NCBI RefSeq assembly: GCF_014841215.1
Contig: NZ_JACYTR010000028.1
Coordinates: 1-56,846, forward strand
Direction: 5' to 3'
DNA length: 56,846 nt
DNA from: Pseudomarimonas arenosa
GTDB lineage: Bacteria > Pseudomonadota > Gammaproteobacteria > Xanthomonadales > Xanthomonadaceae
Shown here: positions 17,240-25,983 of the stretch, piece by piece
Numbering within the stretch: the stretch's first letter is position 1
How the letters are laid out: every line of letters starts with the position of its first letter
Translations under genes and position numbers: made by a program
Notes under the pieces: generated by a model
Database searches by the model: none
What the model was told of the DNA's origin: nothing
The model's input: the letters and a program-made list of their open reading frames with translations, nothing else

Positions 17240-19525
17240 TCAACGGCGCAATCTGAATACCGAGACCGCTTCGCCCAACTTACTGGCTTCCTCACTTAGC
17301 GCCCGGGCCGCGGCGCTGGCCTGCTCTACCAGGGCAGCATTCTGTTGTGTTGTGCTGTCGAGGTGATTGATCGTGTTGCTGACCTGACCGATGCCGCTAG
17401 CCTGTTCATCGCTAGCGGCACTGATTTCTGACATCAGCGTTGAAACCTGTCCGACTTCGGCCACCAGACGGCCGATCGTCTCTCCTGCTTCATTGACCTG
17501 AAGGGCCCCCTTTTCCACCGCCTGCACCGAATCGGCAATCAGTTGTTTGATTTCCTTCGCTGAGGTTGCCGAGCGCTGCGCCAGCGCCCGCACTTCCGAG
17601 GCGACCACGGCAAAGCCACGCCCCTGCTCACCGGCACGAGCCGCTTCCACGGCCGCATTGAGCGCGAGAATATTGGTCTGAAACGCAATGCCATCCATCA
17701 CGGAGATGATGTCTTCGATCTGCTTCGATGCGGCGGTGATGTCACGCATGGTGTTGACTGCCTGACGCACCGTATCGCCGCCGCGCTGCGCAATATCCGA
17801 AACGCTCTCGGCCACCTGCCGACCACTGCGTGCATTGGCAGCATTTTGCTGCACTGTCGCTGTCAGCTGCTCGACCGACGAGGCGGTTTCTTCAAGATTT
17901 GCCGCCTGCTGCTCACTGCGTTCGGAGAGGTCGGCATTACCGGAGGAAATCTCGCTGGCTGCACTGTCAATCACCGAGACCGCTGATTGGATCTGGCCAA
18001 CGATCTGCGCCAGACGATCGACGGTCTGATTCGCATGCTCGGCCATTTCGGCGAAGGCGCCACTGAAGCGCTCCTCAACACGACGCGTCAGATCCCCCTC
18101 GGCCAGTGCCTGTAGCACCCTGGTCAATGACGCCAGCGATCCGGAGAATGCCCCCAACACCTGATTGATGCCACTGGCCACGACAAGATTGTGTCCGCCC
18201 TTGTTGTGCTCCGTGATGCGTTGATCCAGCCGTCCTTCGCTGGCCGCGGAAACCACCTGCTCGACTTCGCGCTCGATGGCCAACTCCTCGGTGCGGTCCG
18301 CCCACTCGGTCACATAACCCACGGTATGGCTTTCGGCCAGGACCGGCGTGACCGACAGGTCAAAGGTCAGTCCATTGATTTCAAGTCGCGCCCGGTGGGT
18401 CGAGTTCAGCTGCATGAGTTGACTCCGACGTGCGCCCGGATCCTTGTGGAAACGATCGATCGACATGCCCACCAGAGTATCGGCGGAGAACTGCGGTATC
18501 GACTCAGCGATGCGTTGTTCATGGCGCTTGAGCAAGGCAGCCAGCGATTGATTGACGAAAACCACCCGGAACTCATGATCAGCCACCATCACATTGGCAG
18601 AGGCGACTTCAAGAGCGCGCCGCACGCGGGATGAAGCCGCTGCCTCGCGCTCGGATTTCTCCAATTGATGGCCCAGCCGTATCTGCGTCGACTTCAATCC
18701 CCGCAGTACCCGCCCCACCTCATCGCCACGCGCAACGTCCACCGGATAGTCGAAATTGCTTTGTGCCATCGCTTCGAACCCGTCGAAGGCGCCCTGCAAC
18801 CGCCCCGATACATCGCGCGCCAGCCACCAGGCGGAGTACGCTGCGAAGCCGGCCATCGGCCAGAATGCCAGCCGCAATCCAGCACCGGCCTCGCTCTCGG
18901 CGGGCAGCAGCAGCAACAGGGCTGCATACCCCACCCCGAACATCGCCAGCAAGAACAAACGGGTAGCTAAGTTCAACCGCCACAGCGGATTCCAACGAGC
19001 ACTGAGGCTCGGCTTCTGCATCTGGCCGTTGACCATCCGCGCGCCGCGCAGGCGACCGGCACGTACTGCGGCAAAGTCGCGCTCTGCATTATCGATCAAG
19101 TCCCGTGAGGGCCTGCGCCGTACCGACATGTAGCCGGTCACTTTTCCAGCGGTATCGAACACCGGTGTTACGTGCGCCAGAACCCAATAGTGATCGCCGT
19201 TCTTGCAGCGGTTCTTCACCACGCCCACCCACGGAAGTCCCTGCTTCAGCGAGCGCCAGAGATCGGTAAACGCAGCTGGCGGCATATCAGGGTGACGTAC
19301 GATGTTGTGTGGACGACCAATCAACTCATCACGGCGGTAGCCGCTGATCTCCACCATGTAGTCGTTGACATCAGTGATGATGCCGCGTGTATCGGTGGTT
19401 GAAGCGATGCTGCGCCCTTGCTCGAGTTCCACTTCGTGGCCCGTAACAGTTCGGCTACTCGGGTGTTGCGTCTTTGGCGGGGTCGCTTCTGAAACAGCTG
19501 CTGCAGCTCGAAAATTGCCAGTCAT
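17240..19525 (-). CDS. PAS domain-containing methyl-accepting chemotaxis protein (Aer-like)
   Basis: The 761-aa protein begins with a PAS sensor (about 35-140, with the [20 protein letters not shown] segment typical of Aer-like energy sensors). A hydrophobic stretch of two probable membrane segments follows (about 183-235), then a HAMP-like region and a second PAS (about 305-415). The cytoplasmic signalling hairpin covers about 520-755, with its tip [20 protein letters not shown]. Such receptors control CheA. No periplasmic sensor domain is visible, so it probably senses an intracellular or redox cue. No C-terminal methyltransferase-tethering pentapeptide is seen. AGGAG precedes the ATG. No che genes are nearby. 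Confidence 0.9.
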   Translation of the reverse strand: MTGNFRAAAAVSEATPPKTQHPSSRTVTGHEVELEQGRSIASTTDTRGIITDVNDYMVEISGYRRDELIGRPHNIVRHPDMPPAAFTDLWRSLKQGLPWVGVVKNRCKNGDHYWVLAHVTPVFDTAGKVTGYMSVRRRPSRDLIDNAERDFAAVRAGRLRGARMVNGQMQKPSLSARWNPLWRLNLATRLFLLAMFGVGYAALLLLLPAESEAGAGLRLAFWPMAGFAAYSAWWLARDVSGRLQGAFDGFEAMAQSNFDYPVDVARGDEVGRVLRGLKSTQIRLGHQLEKSEREAAASSRVRRALEVASANVMVADHEFRVVFVNQSLAALLKRHEQRIAESIPQFSADTLVGMSIDRFHKDPGARRSQLMQLNSTHRARLEINGLTFDLSVTPVLAESHTVGYVTEWADRTEELAIEREVEQVVSAASEGRLDQRITEHNKGGHNLVVASGINQVLGAFSGSLASLTRVLQALAEGDLTRRVEERFSGAFAEMAEHANQTVDRLAQIVGQIQSAVSVIDSAASEISSGNADLSERSEQQAANLEETASSVEQLTATVQQNAANARSGRQVAESVSDIAQRGGDTVRQAVNTMRDITAASKQIEDIISVMDGIAFQTNILALNAAVEAARAGEQGRGFAVVASEVRALAQRSATSAKEIKQLIADSVQAVEKGALQVNEAGETIGRLVAEVGQVSTLMSEISAASDEQASGIGQVSNTINHLDSTTQQNAALVEQASAAARALSEEASKLGEAVSVFRLRR

Positions 19526-19562
19526 TGCCTACTCCTGAACAGACCTGAGTGCCTACTGATTC

Positions 19563-19722
19563 GGCAACTTGAAGTTTGAACATCCTGTTCACGTTCAAGC
19601 CCCGCGCGTCTGATACGTGTCCGTACGTGCGGGCGCTGCACAGCGACTAGGTCGCTGCGCGCGAGCAGTCCATGGACTGCTCGATTGAACCGGCCAACCG
19701 AAACATCGACTGGCCGGTTCAA
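19563..19722. repeat. Palindrome cluster upstream of the chemoreceptor gene
   Basis: The region contains the TTGAAGTTTGAACATCCTG repeat block also found at 7095-7235 and 56458-56492. A perfect 20-bp palindrome (GAGCAGTCCATGGACTGCTC, 19663-19682) follows, then a 12-bp stem (TTGAACCGGCCA at 19685-19696 with TGGCCGGTTCAA at 19711-19722). No gene is visible. Confidence 0.7.
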
Positions 19723-19725
19723 TAA

Positions 19726-19906
19726 GAGGCTGCTGAGACTCATTTCAGCAGTCTGGTGCGGCGCCTAAAAGACGACGCGCTCGAAAGACGAGCCGCAAGT
19801 GTTTGATTTCCCGCAAACCGTTCGACGGGCTCACCGCAAGTGTTGCGCGGCTTCGCCGAGACGGTTGACGCTGAAAACCTCCAAGATGGAAATGCTTCAA
19901 CCGCCT
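19726..19906. repeat. MITE-like element, degenerate copy
   Basis: It starts AGGCTGCTGAGACTCATTTC and ends with GCTGAAAACCTCCAAGATGG then AAATGCTTCAACCGCCTG. It shares the block order of the cleaner copy at 56513-56678 (CTCATTTCAGCAG, GCAAGTG..TTGATTTCC, GCGCGGCTT..GCCG, CGCTGAAAAC) but its terminal inverted repeats have diverged. From 19907 to 20026 nothing else is recognised. Confidence 0.6.
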
Positions 19907-20026
19907 GCAAGCATGCACGCGTCGGTCAGTAAACCATATCAAGACTGCACGACTCCAACTTGATTTCAATCAAGCGAATCAGAAAGCTGCTCGCTTCACC
20001 TTGTAGTTCACAAGGAATCCACTGGG

Positions 20027-20190
20027 GAAGGCCTGACCAAGTCGATCCTGGACTTGCTCAGACGCGCCGAGTTCGGCACAGGTCCGAACCCGTTTCGTCC
20101 GCTCCGCGGCTACGTCGAGCTTCGCTCGAATACGCTGATCAACCACCGACGTTGTTGATTGCGGCGGTGCATCCCCGCACCTCGGGAATC
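20027..20190. repeat. Dispersed palindromic repeat, uninterrupted copy
   Basis: This copy has the same blocks as 16856-17238 (hairpin, GCGCCGAGTTCGGCACAGGT, GTCGAGCTTCGCTCGAATACG, GCGGCGGTGCATCC) but without the IS630-type insertion, so it shows the empty target site. The interval 20191-20439 holds no feature I can support. Confidence 0.7.
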
Positions 20191-20439
20191 TCTGAACTTG
20201 CTGCGAGATTCCCTTGACCAGAGCAGGCTGCCGGCCTCGAACTAATTGCCAGCCACAGTGTGACGCCAGCGTGCAACGCGCATGGAATCTGCTGCCCCTG
20301 GCACAGCGTCTCTCGCCCACAAGGAAATCGCGACCACCATGATCGAATGCCCGAAATCACCGCGCCTTTATCAACCACGGCAGGCCAGCAGCTGAGCCGA
20401 ATCCGTCAGGCCTGAGTCCGGGCGGATTGCAGCTTGTGA

Positions 20440-21396
20440 TCAGTACTCGAAACTCGAGCCAAACACCTGGCTTGGAATCCACACGCTGAGATGTGTGGGC
20501 CAACCTACATTGCTACCGACTTCACTGTGCATCGCTGCGAAAATGGAGATACCGCCGAGTTGTTCGGCCGGCAACGGGGGCACAGGGATACTTAACTCGA
20601 AACTTCCGCCGACCTGAATCTCTGCCGTGCCATCCGGGTGACATTGCGCCAGTACCAGGTCGCTGCAGCGATACTCACCGTAGGACAGCATCTCAGGGCC
20701 GGCGTACGCGTTCAGCCACACAACAGGTGCATCACTGGGCCCCAGGTTGTAAACCTGAAAGTTGATGAACCCATCCTCGATTCTGGGGTATTGCGGATCG
20801 AACGCCGTCGTCATGACCACGCTATGCACCATGGCTACGCTGATGGCTTCGGCATCGATGTCATTTTCCGGATTGGGGTCGATGCGGTCCGATTCAACGA
20901 AACCGCCCAGTCCAATCAGGCCATGGGCATTGGGGCGCAAACGCGCACGCAGACGGGTCGAGGCACTTTCTCCAGCAGCAAGGGGCGTGTTCAACACGCA
21001 GCTGGCGCGGTCAACGCTGCTGCTACAGCGCGAATCAATCAGTTCGAAACCGGGATCGAAGGCAAACCAAATTCTGTGCTCATTGACTGACTCCGGGCCG
21101 GCATTGCTGACCTCGGCATCCAGGTATACCGAGGTTCCCGCGCGACCTTGGTCATCCAGGTTCAATGCCAGAGCGAGATCGGCGTAATAGCCTTCGGCCT
21201 TGAGCATGGCGCTCCAGCTTGGCGCCGTCACTGCCAGTGAGCCTGCACCGAAGCAGGCGGATGTGAATATCAGTTTGGCCAGACGTTCGTCAACCGTCAG
21301 AACGCCTGCGCCGTCTCGATGTCGGCGAACGAGCGACTTTCTTCGATGGTCATTCCGGCACACGCTGGCACAAGACAGGAACCATTTTGCCTCCAA
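20440..21396 (-). CDS. Hypothetical secreted protein with DUF11/CARDB-like beta domains
   Basis: I do not recognise the function. The predicted 318-aa frame contains a probable export signal only from about residue 38 (LAKLIFTSACFGAGSLAVTA). Two beta-rich segments of DUF11 type follow, one with DLALALNLDDQGRAG, VSNAGPESVN and NPLAAGESAS-like stretches. The second is about 215-300 (FQVYNLGPSDAPVVWLN). It ends in QVFGSSFEY, similar to the VYKSGFE tail of the protein at 36337-39180. The start is doubtful: the only initiator in this frame is a TTG at 21396 with no ribosome site, and no ATG lies before the signal. The 5' end may have been lost or altered. Confidence 0.55.
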   Translation of the reverse strand: MEAKWFLSCASVCRNDHRRKSLVRRHRDGAGVLTVDERLAKLIFTSACFGAGSLAVTAPSWSAMLKAEGYYADLALALNLDDQGRAGTSVYLDAEVSNAGPESVNEHRIWFAFDPGFELIDSRCSSSVDRASCVLNTPLAAGESASTRLRARLRPNAHGLIGLGGFVESDRIDPNPENDIDAEAISVAMVHSVVMTTAFDPQYPRIEDGFINFQVYNLGPSDAPVVWLNAYAGPEMLSYGEYRCSDLVLAQCHPDGTAEIQVGGSFELSIPVPPLPAEQLGGISIFAAMHSEVGSNVGWPTHLSVWIPSQVFGSSFEY

Positions 21397-21435
21397 GCGC
21401 AGGACTCAACGCAAGTATGCGGCCAGGGCATGAAA

Positions 21436-21464
21436 GAAATCGCGGCCACCAGGGCCGCGATTTC
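21436..21464 (-). terminator. Terminator downstream of the S8 peptidase gene
   Basis: A perfect 12-bp stem (GAAATCGCGGCC paired with GGCCGCGATTTC) with a 5-base loop lies 32 bases after the peptidase stop and is followed on the minus strand by TTTC. Confidence 0.75.
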
Positions 21465-21495
21465 GGTACCGCCTATGGTCGAAACGACCTGTAGA

Positions 21496-23688
21496 TCAGA
21501 ACGTGATCGCCCAGCGATCGAGATAGCCGGTATCGGCATTGGCCGAATCGCGCACGCGCAACGTCCAGCTGCCGTTCAAGGCTTCCGACGACAGATTCAC
21601 CGTGTAATTGCGAATGATGTTGTCGGCGCTGCCACCCGAACGGTTGTGCAGGTTGTAGACCGACCCATCTGGCGCAATCAGGTCGACGGTCAAGTCACCG
21701 ATGTAGGTGTGCTTGATGTCCACTGCCACCTGTGTGCTCGACAGACCGTTTCCACTGCGTCCGGAAACGCTGATTGGGCTGTTGATGGTGGAATTGTCGT
21801 TAATCGTGTAGTTGCTCTCATTGGCGTAAGTCTGAGTACCACCACCGCCAGCAGTGTAGCTACCGGTGAGGCTGACGCCGGAGAAGCTGCTGTAGGCGCG
21901 CACCATCACATAGTACGTGCCGGCCTGAGCAGACGAGATGTTGCAGGTCTCGTTATTGCTCGAGCTCCAGGAACGGCAGTCGTAACTTGATGTGGTGGGT
22001 GCCGAGCCAAACTTCACGTACAGATCGGCATCACCGCTGCCACCGGAGGTGACGAACCTCAGGTTGCTGGCCCCGGCAGGCACCGCCATGGTGTAGTTCA
22101 ATGCCTGGCCGGTCGACGCCGACAGGCCGGTCACCGGCACGCCGTTGCTCAGCGTGGTGCCGCCACCGCCGCCCGATTGGGTGGTCGCGGAGGCAATGCT
22201 GGAATAGCTGCCGTTGTTGCCGGCACCATCGTAGGCCCGCACGCGGTAACGATAAGTGGTGGAGGCGCTGAGCCCGCTATCGCTGTAGCTGGTGGACGAG
22301 GTAGTGGCGACCTGGGCGAAGTTGGTGCAGCTGGAACCCGAGCAACGCTCCAGCTTGTAGCCGGCCAGGCCCGATCCGCCGGTGTCGGTGGCGGCCGACC
22401 AGCTCAGGCTGATGGCGCTGCTGCTGGCCGCACTGGCACTGAAATTGCTCGGCGTGCTGGGCGGCGTGGTGTCGGTTGGCGGCGTGCCACCGAACAGCGA
22501 GTACAGCAGACGGTTCGGAGAACCCGAGCCGGCACTGCTGACCACGTTCGGGGTTGAGGCCGCGATGATGGCATTGGTTACCTGCGAGGGCGTGGCGGTC
22601 GGATTGTTGGCCAGGTACAGGGCCGCGACGCCAGCGACATGCGGCGATGCCATCGAGGTGCCGCTGATCGTATTGGTGGCCGAGTTGCTGTTGTACCAGG
22701 CCGAGGTGATCGACGAGCCTGGGGCAAAGATGTCCAGGCAGTTGCCGTAGTTGGAGAAGCTCGAGCGGGCGTCGGAACTGGTGGTGGAGCCGACGGTAAT
22801 CGCCGCCGCGGCACGCGCCGGTGAATAGTTGCAGGCATTGCTGTTGTCATTGCCCGCAGCCACCACTACGGTGACGCCGGCATTGACCATGTTGTTCACC
22901 GCGGTATCGGTGGCGCTATCGGCACCGCCGCCCAGGCTCATATTGGCCACCGCCGGCTTGACGTGATTGGCCGCCACCCAGTCCATGCCCGCGATCACCC
23001 CGGAGTTGGTGCCGCTGCCGCTGCAGTTCAGCACACGCACCGGATACACCCGAGCGCCCTTGGCGATACCGTAGGTAGTGCCGGCGACGGTGCCGGCAAC
23101 GTGTGTACCGTGACCGTTACAGTCGGTGGTGCCGCGGCCATCGTTGATCGAGGTATAGCCAGTACCCATGCGACCGGAAAATTCATTGTGCGTACCCAGC
23201 ACACCGGTGTCGATGATGTAGGCGTGCACATTCGAGGCCGTTGTGTCGTACACGTAGGTGCCATTCAATGGCAGATTGCGCTGATCGCTGCGGTCAATGC
23301 CCCAGGTCGCGCCGGACTGGGTGGCATTGATGCTGACGTAGCCATCTTCCTGCACGTAGTCGACCCGATCATCGGCCAACAGTTGCGCCAGGGCCGCATC
23401 GTCGGCCTGGACGACGAAACCACGCAGAACGTGCGAGAAGCTTTGCCGCACCTGCATGCGATGTTGTCGCGCCAGTTGCTGCGCCATCTGCGCGACTGGC
23501 GGCACGGCACGGTTTTCATTGCCCATCGCGGCGACGGTGTCCTTCAATACCACGATGTACTGGCCGGGCACCGGCTGTGAAGTGATGCGGAAATCTGCCT
23601 CGGCCTGAGCGGCGCCAGCGAAAGCCATTGATGCAGCAAGAGCGAGCGCAGTGCGGCGCACCGCACGTGTAGACGTTGGTGTCTTCAC
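21496..23688 (-). CDS. Secreted S8 family serine peptidase (aqualysin/proteinase K-like)
   Basis: This 730-aa extracellular protease has, in order: a signal peptide (1-30), an I9 inhibitor propeptide (about 42-120), and a subtilase domain with Asp160 (IIDTG), His193 (NGHGTHVAG), the oxyanion Asn280 and Ser345 (GTSMASPH). Next come a fibronectin type III domain (about 408-505), a pre-peptidase C-terminal domain (about 515-615) and a P/Homo B domain (about 635-730, ending LDRWAITF). Export by Sec and then type II secretion is typical of the family. The start is GTG with AGGGG 7 bases upstream. A terminator hairpin follows. Confidence 0.95.
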   Translation of the reverse strand: MKTPTSTRAVRRTALALAASMAFAGAAQAEADFRITSQPVPGQYIVVLKDTVAAMGNENRAVPPVAQMAQQLARQHRMQVRQSFSHVLRGFVVQADDAALAQLLADDRVDYVQEDGYVSINATQSGATWGIDRSDQRNLPLNGTYVYDTTASNVHAYIIDTGVLGTHNEFSGRMGTGYTSINDGRGTTDCNGHGTHVAGTVAGTTYGIAKGARVYPVRVLNCSGSGTNSGVIAGMDWVAANHVKPAVANMSLGGGADSATDTAVNNMVNAGVTVVVAAGNDNSNACNYSPARAAAAITVGSTTSSDARSSFSNYGNCLDIFAPGSSITSAWYNSNSATNTISGTSMASPHVAGVAALYLANNPTATPSQVTNAIIAASTPNVVSSAGSGSPNRLLYSLFGGTPPTDTTPPSTPSNFSASAASSSAISLSWSAATDTGGSGLAGYKLERCSGSSCTNFAQVATTSSTSYSDSGLSASTTYRYRVRAYDGAGNNGSYSSIASATTQSGGGGGTTLSNGVPVTGLSASTGQALNYTMAVPAGASNLRFVTSGGSGDADLYVKFGSAPTTSSYDCRSWSSSNNETCNISSAQAGTYYVMVRAYSSFSGVSLTGSYTAGGGGTQTYANESNYTINDNSTINSPISVSGRSGNGLSSTQVAVDIKHTYIGDLTVDLIAPDGSVYNLHNRSGGSADNIIRNYTVNLSSEALNGSWTLRVRDSANADTGYLDRWAITF

Positions 23689-24488
23689 TATGTTTCCCCT
23701 AGTTGAAGTGCTGGGGCCGACCTACGTCCACCACACATCCAGCGTTGCTTCCAACCAGAAGGCCATGCGTCCCCTGTGTGTCGCCCCTACGACACAACGC
23801 ATGGCTTGGGTGGATGCCTTCGGAGGGCCCCTCAGCCCCGTCGGCGAACTGACGCTAGCAATGGTGGAACTGGTCGTCAAGAAGAATGTGCAAAGTTGGG
23901 GCATTGGATCGGATAGACAGCCAAATAGCTGTCCTCTCTACCCTGCGAAAGTCAGCCGTTCGGCCGGCTTTGGTCGGAATACACACCAAATGCCAGCAAA
24001 TGCCTGTTCGATGCCATGGATCTTTTGCGCCGATGCCCTCCGTGTCTTCCTACCGTTGGTCGGCAGACCTTGCCCCTATTCGGGTCAAGGGCTGGCCGCG
24101 ATCGGGCAAGTTCGTCTTCGTACGGCAGGCTTGCTCGCCAAATCGGCGCGCTCATCCTGGCATCGCCCCTGACCGGTGCAGCGGCCCGTTCGACCTCCCG
24201 TCGCCGGTGCACCGAATCCATTCGCCCGCGTATGGAACCTCGGGTTAGGCTGCCGACGCAGTCGAGGGAGGGGAACCCCGCGGACGCCGTCCGCGCTGAC
24301 TGACTGGGCAATCCGCAGCATCTGCTACCGGGCATCGATCGGGGGATCGGCCTGGCCGAGGAGCACGATGGCGTGATGGTCAGGGACGATCGGTAGATGG
24401 CATTGCTCGGACCAGGGAAGGCAGATCGCACTCTGCCGTCCAGCTACGCGGCAAGCGGCGCGTGGCGGACCTACCTGTGAGGGGAACC
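23689..24488. other. Intergenic region without a recognised gene
   Basis: Both strands have open frames of up to 170 codons, but none has a ribosome site, family signature or credible composition. The gap separates divergent secreted enzymes (subtilase and lipase) and should hold their promoters; I could not single out convincing -35/-10 pairs. Confidence 0.4.
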
Positions 24489-25856
24489 ATGAACCTGTCG
24501 TTTCGCCTAAGCAAGTACTGTCTCATTGCCGTCGTGTTGGGGCTGGCCATGGTGGCCAAGCCGCAAACTGCCCAGGCCCAAAACAAGCCGGTGGTGGTGT
24601 TCGTGCACGGCTTTCTTGGCTTCTGTCGCGATGAGGCCCTGGGCTACAAATATTGGGGAGGGCTGGACGACCTGCAGCAGCAGCTGAACACACAGTACGG
24701 AGACGTCGAGGTCAAGACGGTCTGTGTCGGCCCGGTGAGCTCCAGCTACGACCGCGCCATCGAACTGTTCTGGAAGATCAAGGGCGGTTGCATCGACTAT
24801 GGCGCCGCACACGCTGCCCAGGCCGGCCATCAACGCCACTTCAAGAACAGCACCGAAGCGCGCAACACCGCCAGCGCACGTCAATGTCCGCGTGCCGATG
24901 CAGCGGAGATCAAGAATCGTGCCGTCTACCCGGCCTGGGATGCATCGCGACCGGTACACATCATTGCCCACAGCCAAGGCGGCCAGACCGCCCGCATGCT
25001 GGCGCAACTGCTGGCCGACAACGGTCGCAACCCGGAAGGCGACAGCGGCCTGTTCGCGCCCCACAATACATCGGCGGCGTGGATTCGCTCCATCACCACC
25101 ATTTCCACCCCGAACGACGGCACCACCTTAGCCGACGCCATCGTCGACTTCGCTCCGTTTGCGCAGACCCTGGTGGCCGACATCGCCCTGTTGGCAGGCG
25201 CCAGTCCTGATCTCAGTTCGATGGTCTATGACTTCAAGCTCGATCAATGGGATATCGCCCAACGCCGCGCCAACGAGCCTTTCCACGACTATGCCGAACG
25301 CGTGCTCAACAACTCGCGCCGATTGTTCAGCGACCGCGGCGTTCGCGACCTCAGCCCGTTTACCCTGTCGCCCGACGGCGCCATGCGGGAGAACAGCTGG
25401 GTGCGCGATCAACCGGGCATTTACTACTTCAGCTGGAGCACCCGATCGAGCTATGCCAGCTGGATCACCGGATGGCATTATCCGCGCTGGGATGCCAACC
25501 CATTGATTGGCACCTTCTGCAGCCCGTTGTTCATGGGCAACTTCACCCGCAGTCGTGCACCATCAATCGATAGCAGCTGGTGGGACAGCGATTGCGTCGT
25601 CCCCACCCGCAGCCACCGCGCCCCGACCCTGCAGATTGCGCGCAGCGCCGCCATCGGCACCGCGCCGACCCATCGCGCAGTTCAGATACGCGACTTGCGC
25701 TACGGCGGCACTCCGCGCGCCGGCCAATGGAACTGGCTCGGCATGATGGAAGGCTACGACCACCTGGATATCGTCGGCTGGACCTTGTTCTGGAGTCCCA
25801 ATGACAAGCTAAGCTGGTATCGGCGGCATATCGAGCGGTTGAAGGCCTTGCCGTAG
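24489..25856 (+). CDS. Secreted triacylglycerol lipase, Staphylococcus/Bacillus-type family
   Basis: The 455-aa protein has a signal peptide ending near AQA (30). It then has the alpha/beta-hydrolase oxyanion segment VVVFVHGFLGF, the nucleophile elbow AHSQGG (Ser162), a probable acid near WWDSDCVVP and the catalytic His in GYDHLDIVGW close to the C-terminus. The arrangement, with YKYWGG after the oxyanion loop, resembles family I.5/I.6 lipases. Cys46, Cys79, Cys101 and Cys133 could form disulfides outside the cell. GAGGGGAA lies 3-4 bases before the chosen ATG; an upstream GTG frame is not supported. Confidence 0.85.
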   Translation: MNLSFRLSKYCLIAVVLGLAMVAKPQTAQAQNKPVVVFVHGFLGFCRDEALGYKYWGGLDDLQQQLNTQYGDVEVKTVCVGPVSSSYDRAIELFWKIKGGCIDYGAAHAAQAGHQRHFKNSTEARNTASARQCPRADAAEIKNRAVYPAWDASRPVHIIAHSQGGQTARMLAQLLADNGRNPEGDSGLFAPHNTSAAWIRSITTISTPNDGTTLADAIVDFAPFAQTLVADIALLAGASPDLSSMVYDFKLDQWDIAQRRANEPFHDYAERVLNNSRRLFSDRGVRDLSPFTLSPDGAMRENSWVRDQPGIYYFSWSTRSSYASWITGWHYPRWDANPLIGTFCSPLFMGNFTRSRAPSIDSSWWDSDCVVPTRSHRAPTLQIARSAAIGTAPTHRAVQIRDLRYGGTPRAGQWNWLGMMEGYDHLDIVGWTLFWSPNDKLSWYRRHIERLKALP

Positions 25857-25883
25857 GCCGATTCGCACAGCGGAATGCAAGAC

Positions 25884-25949
25884 GGTGGGCGGCACGCCCA
25901 CCCTACGTTGGCCACCGGATCCCGTAGGGTGGGCCTATGGCCCACCGCC
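25884..25949. repeat. Inverted GC-rich repeat between convergent genes
   Basis: GGTGGGCGGCACGCCCACCC at 25884 is mirrored by GTAGGGTGGGCCTATGGCCC from 25924. The same unit forms the ends of the tandem repeats at 1096-1363. It lies between the convergent lipase and AAA+ genes and could serve as a bidirectional transcription stop. Confidence 0.65.
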
Positions 25950-25983
25950 TCTCTAGCCCGCACGCTGCTGAACCAGCGGCATG

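Noticed and set aside
23952-24431. Minus-strand frames in the subtilase-lipase gap
   Set aside because: No recognisable domain; no ribosome site; low-complexity Arg/Ser translation.
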